Assembly: GCF_034140825.1 (NCBI RefSeq)
Contig: NC_089043.1
Span: 18,608,001-18,672,000 of the forward strand
Reading direction: 5' to 3'
Length of the DNA stretch: 64,000 nucleotides
DNA from: Oryza sativa Japonica Group
Taxonomy: Eukaryota; Streptophyta; Magnoliopsida; Poales; Poaceae
The notes under the pieces were generated by a model, which was given only the letters and a program-made list of their open reading frames with translations, did no database searches and was not told where the DNA came from. Positions 1 to 12,517 of the stretch are shown here, one piece after another. The first letter of the stretch is position 1. Each line of letters starts with the position of its first letter. The translations under genes were made by a program, and so were the position numbers.

Positions 1-653
1 TGGTAGTTTAGGCGTAGTGTCTAGATTACGGGATATCATTATTTGGGGTTATATATTGCGGATGAGAGGTGGGCCGTTGATGGTGACAGCTCAGTACGGG
101 TATTCCTCCGCGCCGGTATATAATCCTAAGTTAATTTCCTGGGGAGTGTATTCCTCCGTATTTAGCCCCGGTTGTATGGTCATGACGGGCTGTCGTAAGG
201 AACTCGGCAGTCAGGGGTGGCTTCTCGAAGTACCAGGAGGGCATCGGATAGAGGGTATTAGCTAGTATATCAGTTAACTAGAATGTATGTACACTATGTA
301 TATTAGAAGTATAGGAATATATTTCCTTCCTCTTTTCTTTCCGCTTAGCTTAGATGATTTCTTACGAGAATGAGTTGTTAATGCTTGTGTGTCACTCTAC
401 CATTGGATTATCTTAACCCCTGCTTAGAATATGATTATCACAAGTAATATATAAATAATTAGTTGAGTTCTCTCTACATGATCTTCCCACGGGATAAAAT
501 AAATACGATACCCTTGGAATACTCTCGGGTGAAATGCTATAATGGTATATCCGTGCGCTTGCGGATGAACTCTGTAACCATAATATACCAGGAGTATTTC
601 TGCGTCATTGCTGGGAATTATATTTCTAGTAATGTCGTTAAGAAATACTAACA
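1..653. mobile_element. Probable LTR-end fragment
   Basis: No credible gene. The stretch is AT-rich and has the texture of a plant LTR. Its right end (ending ACTAACA at 653) abuts exactly the point where CACTA transposase similarity resumes at 654, as expected of an LTR-type insertion into that transposon. The left end lies outside the window, so length, target duplication and family cannot be established. It could instead be other repeat material. Confidence 0.4.
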
Positions 654-1592
654 GGCGGGGTGTCTCAGCATCCCGTACTGTTGACGTTCTTCTGCGTGCC
701 ATCGCATCAATCTTGCATGCTCTTTGTTGCTGAACAAACGTCTGAGCCATGGTATTATAGGGAAATACCACATTACCTTAGCAGGAATTCTCTTCCTCGA
801 AGGCTGTCCGTCAACACCACCTGGATCGTCTCTTCTAATCTTGTATCGTAGTGTATTACAGACCGGGCATGCTTCTAGGTTCTCATACTCCTCACCACGA
901 TAGAGGATACAATCGTTCGAACATGCGTGAATCTTTTGAACCTCAAGTCCTAGAGGGCAGACTATCTTCTTTGCTTCGTATGTTGTTTCGGGCAATTTGT
1001 TTTCCTCCGGAAGAATGTTCTTCACTAGTTTCAATAGCTCGCCAAATGCCTTGTCATTGACACCATTTTTGTCCTTCCATTGCAACAATTCCAGAGTTGT
1101 ACCCAATTTTTTGTGCCCCTATTCATAGCCTGGGTACAACGGCGTCTTGTGATCCGCTAACATACACTCTAATTTCTGAGCCTCCTTTTCACTTTCGCAG
1201 TCCTCCTTGATGTCTTGCAGCATCTGACCAAGATCATCGTCAACGTCAATATCTTCAACAGCCCCTTCCACCTCGCACGTTGTATCTCCTTCAAATCCAT
1301 CGTACTGAGCCCAGTCCGGAATGTTCTCGTCTTCTACTTCATCTTCTTCCATTTGAACCCCTTGCTCCCCGTGCGAGGTCCAAACATTATAGCTCGGCAT
1401 AAAGCCCGTCTCAAACAAGTGAATATGAATAGTTCTAACTGCAGAATACTCTCTCTAGTATTTGCAATTAGTGCATGGACAACGGATAAAACCATTATTC
1501 TGCTTGTTAGCTTCTGCCACTTTCAGAAAATTATGCAAGCCATCAATAAACTCTTTTGACCGTCGGTCTGCCCGCATCCATTGCCAATCCAT
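654..1592 (-). pseudogene. CACTA (En/Spm) TNP2-like transposase, N-terminal part, broken
   Basis: Read on the minus strand, a start codon at 1592-1590 opens a frame beginning MDWQWMRADRRSKEF and continuing to FIRCPCTNCKY. This is the transposase-associated N-terminal domain of plant CACTA TNP2 proteins, with its cysteine pair. The same frame continues through LFETGFMPSYNVW (about 1390-1430), an acidic linker, then GTTLELLQWK, CPVCNTLRY and KVMWYFPIIPWLRRLF, the familiar start of the tnp2 transposase domain, and ends at MLRHPA near 654. The frame holds in-frame stops (after CKY near 1457 and after YPGYE near 1121), so no full protein is made. It is cut off by the LTR-like block at 1-653. The catalytic half is absent from the window. 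Confidence 0.85.
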
Positions 1593-2613
1593 CTACATAA
1601 AAAGCACAAAAATCATGAAAAAATAATCCACGAAATTCAAACCAATTAAACAATATTAACAATAGTTATATATATTATTATAAAATAATACCACAAATTA
1701 TTCATGTTTTCATTCCACATAAAAATTGTAAATAAATATTTATTTTGTTGTACTTATTTTAATTTAAATTAACTTACTGCACTATTCTTTTACAATAATT
1801 TTCTATCATTTTCTTTCTCATCTTTTTATCACAAGTTTTTTTCTTCCAAATTCTAAATAATCAAATTTGATTATAAAATAATACCACAAATTATTCATGT
1901 TTTCATTCCCCATCATTTTAAAGTTGTAAACAAATATTTAATTTGTTTTACATAATTTAATTTAAATTAACTAAGTTTTCTATTCTTTTTCATATAATTT
2001 TCTATCTTTTTCTTTCTCATCTCTTTTATCAAAAGTTTTTTTTCCCAAATTCTAGATAAACAAAATTTTTATATTATTTCATCCCTACACAAACTCTCTC
2101 TCATCATCTCCCATTCCCAAATTTCTAGAGGCAAAATAGTATACAAAACATATCTCTAAATACAAATGCTAATCACAAAGTAGAGGAGGATGAAGTTGCT
2201 AACCTTTAGACACCTCCAAAATGTATATTTTCACCAAAACAAAATTACCAAAAATTTTGGCAGCACCTCCCCTCAAACTCAACAAATTTATGAAGTCTTC
2301 TCGGGCTAGCTAGAGGAAGAAGAAGACTTTATATGGATGGAATTTTAGTCCCGGTTTGTGTTACCAACCGGGCTTAAAAATTACCGTGATCTTTAATCCC
2401 GGTTAGTAACACAAACCGGGGGTAAAGTTGCCATCTTTAGTACCGGTTGGTAACACGGGGGTGACACACCCTGACAACCGGCGACTAAAAATTGTTTTTA
2501 GTCCCGGTAGCCTGAGAAGACTTCCCGAGACTTATAAACCAGGACGGTTTTTTGGTGAACCGGGACAATTGTGGTTTTTCCCCTACCCGACAAAGATCTC
2601 TTCTCCAGCAGTG
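1593..2613 (-). mobile_element. 5' non-coding part of the CACTA element with subterminal repeats
   Basis: This lies upstream of the minus-strand transposase start. Bases 2335-2560 contain repeated CCCGGTT / AACCGGG motifs in both orientations, the type of subterminal repeats seen in grass CACTA elements. At 2597-2613 the minus strand reads CACTGCTGGAGAAGAGA, a good CACTG-type terminus, so 2613 is the likely outer end. The rest is AT-rich, including a degenerate duplication with a period of about 193 bases (1691 versus 1884). Confidence 0.6.
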
Positions 2614-3098
2614 AATATTCAATCCTGGTGCATATTCTAATTCTAATGCCAAACCAAATCCAGTCCAATTATACAGTCCCACTACACAATTCAATTCAAA
2701 CCGCAAGTTCCATATATACAGTCCGAGTACAGAGCCAAAATAAATGTCCAATTATACAGTCCCGTTACAAAAATATATTGTATGTGTGCCAGCTCAAATA
2801 CAAGCGTCATTCCTATTAAAATCCCCACAAAAGTAGAAAATCTCCTATTACAACCAGGCCGCCACCCTTCTCTGTCAGCCCAACTCATCACACACAGCAA
2901 GTCTAACCTAGCATGTTCAGAACCACGGCTAACCTAGCATAGCAGCCCCTTCTCAGGCAGAGTCTACTTTGGTTCCCTCAGCCAACACATGAGCATGCAA
3001 AGGAAAGGAGGTGTTGGATAGAACGCCTGCAAGCCACAACAATTATTTGCCAGCATTAATTCAACTCATGGGCAAGCAGACGCCGGCCATCAAGACGA
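2614..3098. other. Intergenic, no gene seen
   Basis: No convincing coding frame. A short motif (CCAATTATACAGTCCC) recurs imperfectly around 2665, 2710 and 2750. Nothing else recognised. Confidence 0.5.
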
Positions 3099-3238
3099 GG
3101 CTGTGTTTAGATCCAAAGTTTAGATCCAAACTTCAGTTCTTTTCCATCACATCAACCTGTCATACACACATAACTTTTCAGTCACATCATCTCTAATTTT
3201 AACCAAAATCAAAACTTTCCGCTGAACTAAACACAGTC
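3099..3238. mobile_element. Short MITE, family not assigned
   Basis: The left end GGCTGTGTTTAGATCC and the reverse complement of the right end, GACTGTGTTTAGTTC, form imperfect inverted terminal repeats around a 140-base AT-rich core with no coding capacity. The target duplication is unclear, which leaves the superfamily open. Confidence 0.6.
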
Positions 3239-3379
3239 GAGGGCTCCACCCAACAACGTACCCTTCCCCTGCACCGTACCCAAATTAACAAACTCCCCAT
3301 CCACCGAGTTTTCCCCCAGAAACCGAAAACACCATGAGAGCCAGCCAGGGAGCTCACACCGAATACAAAGCTATATATA

Positions 3380-3617
3380 CTCCCTCCGTTTCAAAATATT
3401 TGACACCGTTGACTTTTTAGCACATGTTTGACCGTTCGTCTTATTCAAAAAATTTTGTGAAATATGTAAAACTATATGTGTGCATGAAAGTATATTTAAT
3501 AATGAATCAAATGATATGAAAAGAATAAATAATTACTTAAATTTTTTGAATAAGACGAATGGTCAAACACGTACTAATAAAAAGTCAATGGTGTCAAACA
3601 TTTTAAAACGGAGGGAG
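3380..3617. mobile_element. Stowaway MITE (Tc1/mariner type)
   Basis: A 238-base element begins CTCCCTCCGTTTCAAAAT and ends with its inverted counterpart ACGGAGGGAG. It is flanked on both sides by TA, the target duplication of Tc1/mariner elements. The two halves are complementary over long stretches, so a transcript would fold into a hairpin. This is a very common grass MITE family. Non-coding. Confidence 0.92.
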
Positions 3618-4080
3618 TATTAGAATCCATCCACACCGAAAAGGGAGGAGGAGCGTGGAGCTTTACCTTGCAAGCCTGGCTGGCTTCCTCTGATAGTGTG
3701 ATGTCAACACACCCAGCCCCGCCGACGCCGACCATCGCATCCATCGCCACCGATCGAGGCCCTCACCACAACCGGCCGGAGTCCACACCGAAATTGGCAG
3801 TGACCGTGCAGTGCAAGCCTCCCGTCGCTGTTGCTGCCACTGCTCCTGGAAGCCACGGCCAAGCGAAACCGTGGCCGGCCGGATGATTCACCACCACTCC
3901 CGAGGCAGCCCGCACAAACGCCACCACTACCCGCCTCCCCCATCGCTGCCGATCTCCAACCCATCCCTCCACCACCACCGGCCTCCCTTTCCCCAGCCCT
4001 CATGCACCGCGCCGGCCCTCCACCAGACATCATCGCCGCCACCTCTCCCCTCCGTCCCTGCCTCCTCCCCCACTGCGCTG
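3618..4080. other. GC-rich flank, no firm gene
   Basis: GC rises sharply and short open frames exist on both strands, for instance 3704-4042 on the minus strand and 3668-3886 on the plus strand. They are low-complexity (Pro/Arg/Gly-rich) and match nothing I recognise. The block is cut by the solo LTR at 4081 and resumes at 9595. Confidence 0.4.
4076..4080. repeat. Target-site duplication of the solo LTR, left copy
   Basis: CGCTG immediately precedes the LTR start at 4081 and is repeated at 9590-9594. Confidence 0.8.
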
Positions 4081-7000
4081 TGTAACATCCTGAAAATGCA
4101 TCATGCCGGTTCTTATGTCCTTATTGACCCTTTTAAACCTAGAAAAATATAATTAGAGAGACCTCCAAAAAAATTAACTTGCGTAGAATCCTCTTTGCTA
4201 TTTAAAATCTTTCGCGGTTTTTATTCTAAAATGGATCTTATTAAACCAAGGTATTTACTTTGATTTGATTTTGCACCTTAAACCCTCTTTTGTAAAATTT
4301 CCTTTATTTCAATTTAATTAAAAACCCTTTTATAAATTATGGTTCAAGAAACCTTCCCATATTACCCTTGAACCTAAACCACTGAAATTTTGATTCCATT
4401 GGAATTAATTGTTAATCCATCCTTTGATCTTAAACCTATCATTAATTCTCGATCTAAATTTCTCCTTTTGATCTAGTCACCAAATTATTCCCTGTGGCTT
4501 GATTTCCTTTTCAGCATAAGAATAACAACATTAGCAATATCATAATAATTGCCCTTGTGCTAACAAAATATATCTAAATTAGGAGCCCATTATTTATAAT
4601 GTTGAATATTCCTATTCCCTATTTGAGTGCTTCCAAATAAAATCCCTCACACTCCACCTCTAAAGATATTGCGCTCAAATAAACCAGAAAATATCTCCTC
4701 TGGAAAGTATATCCAAATATAATTTCCTTTCAAACCTTCCTATTCAAATATTCTCCGAATTCGAATCCCTTGTAAAACTTAGCCACCCAAATTCCTTCCA
4801 AACACAAACTCTCCTCTAGATTAAACCCCTATGAAAATTAGACTTTCTTTCTCTTTAAAGCGGGCAGAATTTCCCTTCTTTTCCTCTCACTTCCTCGGCC
4901 CAAGTCGGCCCAGCCCCACCAGTGCAACCGCCGCCCTTCCTCTTAGGGATGGCAGTCGGGCACGACGGGCACGGGTAGTGACTACCCATGCCCGTGCCCG
5001 CGAGGTAATTTATGCCCGTGGGCATGCCCGTTACTACGTGACGGGCAAGGAGTACTTCCCATGCCCGTTGCCCGCGGGCGCCATGTGCCCGCGGGTATGC
5101 CCGTTTACCCGTCCAAGATCAGTTCAACTATAATTCCCAGTTTCCCACAAGCAAAGACAATGTCACAATTTAAAGAATTTAAAGAAATGGTACAATAGTA
5201 CCAAGTTCAATACAAGCATTACAAGTTCATTAATCACAACTTCAAATGACATAGTTTAGCACAATCAACAAACTTCAAATGACATAGTTTTGAGGCAGCC
5301 AAACAAGCCATCGCATGTAAAGTTTCTTCTTCTTCTTCCTGTTCAGCATGTTCTGCAGATGCATCCACACCAACAGGAGGAGCAGTTTGTGAGGCTTGCT
5401 CACGGTCAGGCTGGCTGCTGCTGACCGGAGGAGTAGCACGCCGGCTGCTACTCGCCGGAGTATTTGTATGCTTGCTGCTGCTTGCTGGAGTTGCCATTAG
5501 TTCAAATCACTAGCAATCATATCACAAATAATAGATCAAAATCAGGAGAGACTAGATCGAAAAAAATAGATACCTAGATCTAGAGGAGAGAAGGGGAATA
5601 GAAGGGGAAAAGAAGGGGAATACCTTGCGGAGGACCGGAGGCGGCGGCGACCGGAGACGGCGGCGACCGGGGGGAGGGGGGACCACGGCTCGGCGCAGTG
5701 GAGGCAGGAAGCAGCGGCGACGGCGGCCGCAAACGGAGGGGGCCTGGATGGAGGACGACCGGCCGGAGGGGTGCTCGGCGCAGAGGTGAAGCCCCTCCCG
5801 GAGGCAAAGCCCCTCCCGTCCCCTTCTGCGGCCGTGAGGCAAAGCCCCTCCCGTCCTCTCTCGTCCCCTCACGGCGACGACTGCCCGGCGGCCGGCGGCG
5901 GGAGTGGGGGCGCCGGCGGCGGGGGTGGGGGCGCCGGCGGAGACCGGGGTGGCTGGGAGGAGGAGTCGAGGCTGGGAGGCGGCTGGGACTGGGAGTGGGA
6001 GGAGAGGCGGCTGGGAGTGGGAGTGGGAGGAGGCCGGAGGGAGAGAAACCCTAAAGATTTTAGACGGTGGTTTTTATACTAAGTTGACTGAGGGCCCACA
6101 TGTCAGTTGGTTTCGCGTGTAAACGGGCGAAGCGGGCATGGGTAGTGACTACCCATGCCCGTGCCCGTGTGCCCGTTGGGTATATGTTTTGACCCAAAAA
6201 AATACCCATGGGTACTAAATGAAGAACAAACCCAGCTCTATTAGGGTTTTTACCCGCGGGTAAACGGGTAAATGGGCAAAACTGCCATCTCTACTTCCTC
6301 TTCTCCTATGGGCGTGCGTGGCGCACGCACGCGCAATCGCCGCCGTCGTTGTGATTTGCGCCGCCGTCGCCCACAGTTTTGTGCGCCGTCGCCGCTGCCT
6401 TGCCGTCGCCGCCAAGTCGCGCCGCCACCGTAGCCGTGCCGTGTTCATCTACCGCCGCCGCCCAACCATACCGCGGCCACCACGTGTAAGCGCCGCCGTC
6501 GCCGACCAATGAGAGAACAAAGCCGGCGCCGTCTTCTCTTGCTCCACGCCATTGCCGCCGTGACCGAGTCGACGACCACCTCTGCAACCGCCTTACGCTA
6601 CCGCCCCTCGCCGTCTATATAAAGGAACGAACCCCTCTATTTTTTCCCCACATCCGAGCTCTCTGAGCTCTTCTTCTCTCTCCTCCCCATGCCGGCCGTC
6701 GGCCGATCTCCCTCACCGGAGCAATACCAGCCAATCCCTCGCGCCATAGAGCTTGCCTCGATGAGAGGAATCCATTTTTCCCCTTTCCCCTCTTCCTCCA
6801 CCTCTGAATCAAACCTCACCGGAGCTCTCTCTCTCCTCCCTGTTCACGACCTTGCATCCGCCGTTCCGGCTATTTCCCTTACTCCCTTTTCCGGCCACTT
6901 CCATCCCTAGGTGCGTGGCAGTCGGGAACACGACCGACCGCCGGCGTCAGCGCCTCCCCGCCACTGGAGCATCGGCGCGCCTCCTCTCCCTTCTCTCTGT

Positions 7001-9589
7001 TGCTCGGCTGGAAGAGAAGAAGCAGAAGGAAGGAAGGAGGAAGAAGAAAGAGAAAAGAAGAAGAAGAGACAAAGAACTGACAGGTGGGCCCCCGTACAGT
7101 ACTATTTCGTAATTTCCCTATTTAATGCAAATTCTATTCTTTAGAAGCCCATATCTCCTAAACCGTAGGTCCGATTCCAGTGAAACTTGGACCTAAATTC
7201 ATCTAAATTCAAAATCTACATTTTGATATCAAATTTGCTATTTTAAGATTTTATTTGAATATATTCAAATACCGTTTGAATTTATATTTGACTTTTCAAA
7301 TATTTTCTTTCATCCCAATTACCCCTTAGCCACTAAAAAGTCGCCGACTGGAACTTGGAACTTTATGCCTTTCATGGGGACGTTCGCGCTTTTCTATCCC
7401 CGACGTCGAACCGTTGGTTGTAAAGTCCGGCATAAACCAAACCCAAGGTCGAAGTGCTGCTCCTGGCACCCCACGCCTCGATGCGTATAGCGGTCGGAGC
7501 TTCACTATCCCATCGACCTCCACAGCACGCCGCACAGTTAGCTCTCGAGCTCTGTGTGATCCTAGCCGCTCCGCCGCCACTCACGGTTGTCGGAGTAACA
7601 CTTCCGCCCTACTAAACCTGCACCCACCTCCTATTCCCTCTAGCCGATATGCTGTCTGCTGACACCGGCTATAGAAGACACCAAATCTAGTCGTTATGCT
7701 CTAGCATCGACTAGTATACAACCAAACTCTAGCGGACACCTTGTTAGTTAAATTCCAACCGTCTGATAAGTCCCACACCCACCAGTATCGCCTATCCACC
7801 ATACTCTCAGCCACCTACTCTACACCCACCAGAACCCATACATAAAATATAGAACCTAGCCGATATATTGTCTTACACCACAATTAACTCCCATATAACC
7901 AAACCCTAGATATGATACTACCTGAACCTACCACCACCAAATCCTAGCTAGCCACATACCCGCCTAACCAAGACAACTATCCAAACTAGCTACTTCCCAT
8001 CCTTCCAACCAATCAAAGCTTTCACATAAAATATAAGCAACATTAGTTGCTTGATCCTCCCTTCACCTTAGCCTCAAACCCTTTAGAAATCATATAACTA
8101 ATATAAGCCCGATAACCTATATACCTTATAAAGGAGATATTTATACCCTAAACCCTAGCCCTTCTAGCCGTTTATTGTTCTTTTGACATTTCATGGCTTT
8201 TATTGAATTTAGTTCTTTCTCTTCTTCAAGTAGAGTCTATTGTATTTTGGATGACAACCTGTGGTATTTCGAGGATCGGATAATCAGGTTGTCTATCTTG
8301 GATTTATTTGCGTTGGAGCAAGGCAAGTTATTATTCCTCCCCTTTGAGCATAATAATCCTATATTCTATATCTCTAGTATCTTATGCATTAGCCATATAT
8401 GATTTTGAATGCATAACCTGAATATATAGCAAACCAGATATATGCTAGATTTTGTTTAGCCATGCTTAGTTAGACTGCATAAAATATAATGAACTTAGAT
8501 TGGAACAGTACGGTAGAAATGGTTGATTTCCGGGTGGCTAGTACTGTTCCAACCGATATAAGACTGCCAAGTACATGTGAAGAACATACGAGTACGACCG
8601 CAATTCTTGTATGGGCATAGACCTAGCTGATTAAGTTATCTAGCAAAGGTGGTACCTCTGTGTAGTGGTTCTTATTTAAGTCCTCGCGCAGGAGGCAAAT
8701 TTATGCCGCGAAGGGCAATTGTGATATTTACCGAGGCGCAGTAAATATATGAGATGAATTGTGCACAAATTGTTTGTGAACCCTGTGATGACATGGTGTC
8801 ATACAATCAGTTCTCTCTAAAGACCTCGGGAACGCCAGAACTCCTCTCGCTGCTGATAACATTACGTTCAGAGCGCATGGGGACTAGAGTTCATGGAACA
8901 GGTACCACTGATGTTAGTAACCGAAAAGCTTTGCCATGACAAGGCTAATGTGTTTGGCACGTCATGGATTGCGGGTAACGCGTACATCTACTGCAGTATG
9001 AATATTCTTAAAACTATTCGAATAGCCGTGCTCGCAGTTATCGAGCATTGGGACTCACAATGGCATCTTGGTTAGAAACATAATTCCAAATTTTATTAAA
9101 TAATGTTGCATTATAAACATCATAGACTTTCTACTTCTACATTTTCAGCCTTTCTGCAAGTAAACCTAGCTCTATACAAATATTACCATTTCATGCATTC
9201 ATTATTGATTAATATAATAGCTTGCTGAGTACGTTGTACTCACCCTTGCTTCAACCCCACTTTTTCAGAGTCTATTTGATGTTCTTACCGAAGCTGGGAG
9301 TTCAATCATACAAGTTAGTCTCATTCTAACTTAGTTCTCAAGTATAGATTAGATAGATGGTTTAAGTCTATAGCCAAACATTAGAGTTAAGTCATTCTAT
9401 AGCTTTTGCTGTAATAGTTAGCCACAACCTTGTAAATACCCTTATATTTTATAAAGAAATCTCCTTTGAAACCTTAATCAAATGTATGTAATGAAGATAT
9501 AGATTGTTGAACCTGTATCAATCTACCGATCCAGGGCTTGATACAGTTAAACATGTCGGTTTCCAAATCATTAGTTCTGGGACCCGACA
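4081..9589 (+). mobile_element. Solo LTR of a long-LTR gypsy-type element, with a nested hAT insertion
   Basis: The block starts TGTAACATCC and ends GGGACCCGACA, the TG...CA form of LTRs, and is flanked by identical CGCTG 5-mers. No internal coding region or second LTR is present, so it is what remains after LTR-LTR recombination. Without the nested hAT it is about 4.15 kb, very long but compatible with chromovirus LTRs. A motif near 9225-9255 (GAGTACGTTGTACTCACCC) resembles the same position in the LTR of the whole element at 21,917, supporting plus orientation. GC-rich and AT-rich segments alternate. Small open frames inside it are not considered genes. Confidence 0.72.
4944..6293. mobile_element. 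Non-autonomous hAT transposon (1350 bases)
   Basis: The left end TAGGGATGGCAGT and the reverse complement of the right end, TAGAGATGGCAGT, are near-perfect terminal inverted repeats. The 8-mer CTTCCTCT flanks both sides (4936-4943 and 6294-6301), the hallmark target duplication of hAT elements. Subterminal regions carry many GCCCGTGCCCG-type repeats in both orientations. There is no hAT transposase domain. A minus-strand 87-residue frame (5234-5497, Ser/Pro-rich) preceded by a GC-rich leader could be the remains of the parent element's first exon, so this is probably an internally deleted derivative. Confidence 0.88.
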
Positions 9590-9646
9590 CGCTGCCGCTA
9601 GGCCACCGCCACACGCCGCCGTGCCAGCCTCGCCACCCTCGCTGGT

Positions 9647-9802
9647 GTGTTTGGATAATGGGAAATGAAGGGTGGGATTGGGATTGGGATTGGGAAATGA
9701 ATAAAGGGTTAGGGTTAAATGGAAGAGAATGAATGAATTGTTAGGATTTAAAGATGTCTTTTAGTGGGTGGGAATCATTTTCCTAACCCATTAGCCAAAC
9801 AC
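9647..9802. mobile_element. Short MITE with GTGTTTGG ends
   Basis: The left end reads GTGTTTGGATAATGGG and the reverse complement of the right end GTGTTTGGCTAATGGG, an inverted repeat of about 16 bases around a 156-base AT-rich core with GGGATT repeats. No coding capacity. I could not fix the target duplication. Confidence 0.6.
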
Positions 9803-11814
9803 TGCCTCCGTGGTTGTGCTGCGCTAGAGAAGAACGAGAGGAAAGAAGCAGACAAGGGAGAAACCGAGAAAGAGAAGAGGAGAAGGATAAAGGGAGAGAG
9901 ACACTTACATGCAGGACCCACGCGGGCCGCACCTTCATTAATCAATCCCTCATGCATAGTGACGATCTTCCTAGTCCCTTTTATAGTAGCTCAATGACAT
10001 GTGGGCCAGCCATCCTTAATCCCTTATTAAACCAACTTTTAGACTTATTAGGAGTCACTTACATGTACCTTCTACTAGATCCTTCATCCCTCCGAACAAG
10101 TTCCTTATACTTCCCTAGGCCGAACCCATGAGGATGTCCCCTTTATGAAAGTCTATAGGTGAAATAACCAGATAGAGCCCACCATAGCCTCCACCCACAT
10201 CCACCAGAGTCCACACTACCTCCTTTATGCAACCCAGAGTCCTCTCAGAAAGTCTAAATCACCTCCCTTCCCGATGGTACTCCCTCCTCGGTTTATAAAC
10301 CTTTAGACTTTGGAAATTCAAACCGTAACTCCGATTAGACCCGTTCAACTTCTGGAATTCATCTCAAATCTTGATCTACCAAATGGCACAATTAGTTTGA
10401 GGTATTCAGTACTGCATTAGGAGGATTCTATATGGTTTTCTATTGCTGATCGCATATGGAGTTTTCTAATTGTCTAACTGTTGCGGATACCTCGAAGACC
10501 ATTAGTACCGATAGCAAGGCAAGTCATTACGCCCTCTCAAAAAAAAAAAGGCAAGTCATTACGCTCCCTACCTTAAACATATTGATCTAAATGTTTTGCT
10601 TACAAATAAATCGCATGCTATTTATAAATTGCGTACCTACAATTGAATGTAGCCTGCCCTTGATATTGATTACCTTTATACATATTGTATGCCTTTGAAT
10701 ACCTGAGTCATTTATTTATATGTGGTCAATTATTGACAATGCTTATTAATGCTATTGTAGACATACTTACACTCCATATTTATGCTAGATGACTATGGAT
10801 GTGAGATCACTCGATGTGAGTGATTGATGATTTACGGGTTGAGACATGAGCGCCACCCACCACACACAAACCTTTTGCGAAAACTAAAACTTAATACAAC
10901 AAAACTATTTCGACTTAGGCGGCATGAATAGAATATGGGTGGGTCTGGAAACGGTTAGTCGCCGACCCTGGTCAGTTAAGGATTGACTTAGGAAGCTATA
11001 CAGGAAACGAACAGAGTACGACCGCATTTCTTTAGTGGGTATAGACCGGCGGATTAGGAAGATCTCGTGGGGCGGCACCTAAGTCGGGTAGGTTTTGTAT
11101 GAATGTGATGATGAGTGCAGTGTTGGAAAGGTAAAGGCCTAGATATAAACTTAAAACGAACCCTATAATTTTATATATATGGTGGAGTTGGTATAAGATG
11201 AAATGTGAGGGTAAACTGAGCCAAGCGAGGCTTGGGGAGGTGGATGAACCCTGGATAATTACAACTTCAACAATAACGATGTTTTTCAGTTCAAACTGCT
11301 AGGTCAATAGGTTTGTGAAATGAATTGTGAAAACTAGCTTTATGCAAATAAACCAAGCCATCCTTGGACCCCTGTGTGCATTAAATTCATCTTGTAGTGG
11401 TGACTTGCTGAGTACGTATGTACTCACCCTTGCTTAATTAAATCTTTTAGAAAGGAGTTGGCGTCGATTAGATTTATGCCATGCTGTTGTCAAGTACGTG
11501 TTGAAGATGATGGATTAGGGACCATAGGTTCACCAGTTGTTGCTTATGGAGTTCGATGGACCGCCGCTGCTTCGCTTCCACTCTTATCTATTGCTTTGGT
11601 ATTTTGGATTGTAAGTGACCATGCTTGGTCTATTTCGGGACCCAATGAGGTTACCCTTATATTATTATTGTAGAAACATTTGTAAACGATGTCAGTTGTG
11701 ATGTTATTATGTGCTATGCGTGTACCACCTACTGATCCAGGGAGTTTTCCCTACCTAACACATGGGATTACCGGTGTATAAAACCGGGGGTCCCTACAGA
11801 CATGGTACTTGAGC
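9803..11814 (+). mobile_element. LTR remnant with primer-binding-like site
   Basis: No gene. Bases 11,405-11,435 carry the same GAGTACGT...GTACTCACCCTTGCTT motif as the other long LTRs here, and a segment near 11,000-11,030 resembles one near 8600. The sequence GGGGGTCCCTACA ends at 11,798 and is soon followed by TGGTACTTGAGC (11,803-11,814), close to the initiator-tRNA primer-binding site TGGTATCAGAGC used by gypsy elements. The left boundary is not visible. An old, partial copy. Confidence 0.5.
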
Positions 11815-12517
11815 TAGACGACTACAGGACCTAAGGACCCTTGCGACCACCATTAAGATCTAGGATTGGTTTAGTATAGCCCATTACCCTTTAGACAATT
11901 ATTTGCGAAAAATTATTTTGATAAAAGCATAGATTCTTACTGCTCTTCCCTATCCCAAGTATTTTTGAAAAATGTATTTATCAAATCTCAACTCACCTCA
12001 ATATTCAAATAATCCTATGCAGCCTATAAGGATTAAGAATGAAGAGATAGATAATATAATAGAGTCAACCCAAATACTAACCGATCAAAGACCTTAGATG
12101 CATGCTGTAGACGATGTATTGAGCATGATCCGCTTCATGTTACGAATTTTCATTATATGAGGCAGCGTTGTATTGATTGCGTTGATTGTGCAGTAGCCTT
12201 TAGGATATTTAGTTGCCCATTTCCCTTCCCTGTTATGCTCACCAAGCGTATGAAACACATCACCCAAATAATTAAAACTACCTATTAATCAGCCCCTTCT
12301 TTTAGGAATCAATTTTATTTCTCCCGGTGGATTTTCTCTCCCCTTCCCTACTGAGCCGACCGGCCTCAACCCACTGCCACCATGTGCCAAGCCTCCATCC
12401 CCCTCCTGTGAGTGAAAAGAAACAGAGACAGAGCAAAGGAAAAAGGCAGAGAAAGAAGTGAGACAGAGACAGAGACAGAGCAGAGAAGGATCGAGAGTAA
12501 CAGAAAGAAAATAGAAA
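11815..12517. other. AT-rich stretch, probably old internal LTR-element sequence
   Basis: No open frame of note. From its position after the primer-binding-like site it could be the start of an element's internal region. A purine-rich tract with GACAGA repeats lies near 12,420-12,515. Confidence 0.35.

Noticed and set aside
9702-9720. Telomere-like GGGTTAGGGTT
   Set aside because: Only about two repeats, inside a MITE. A similar short run near 14,571 is equally isolated.
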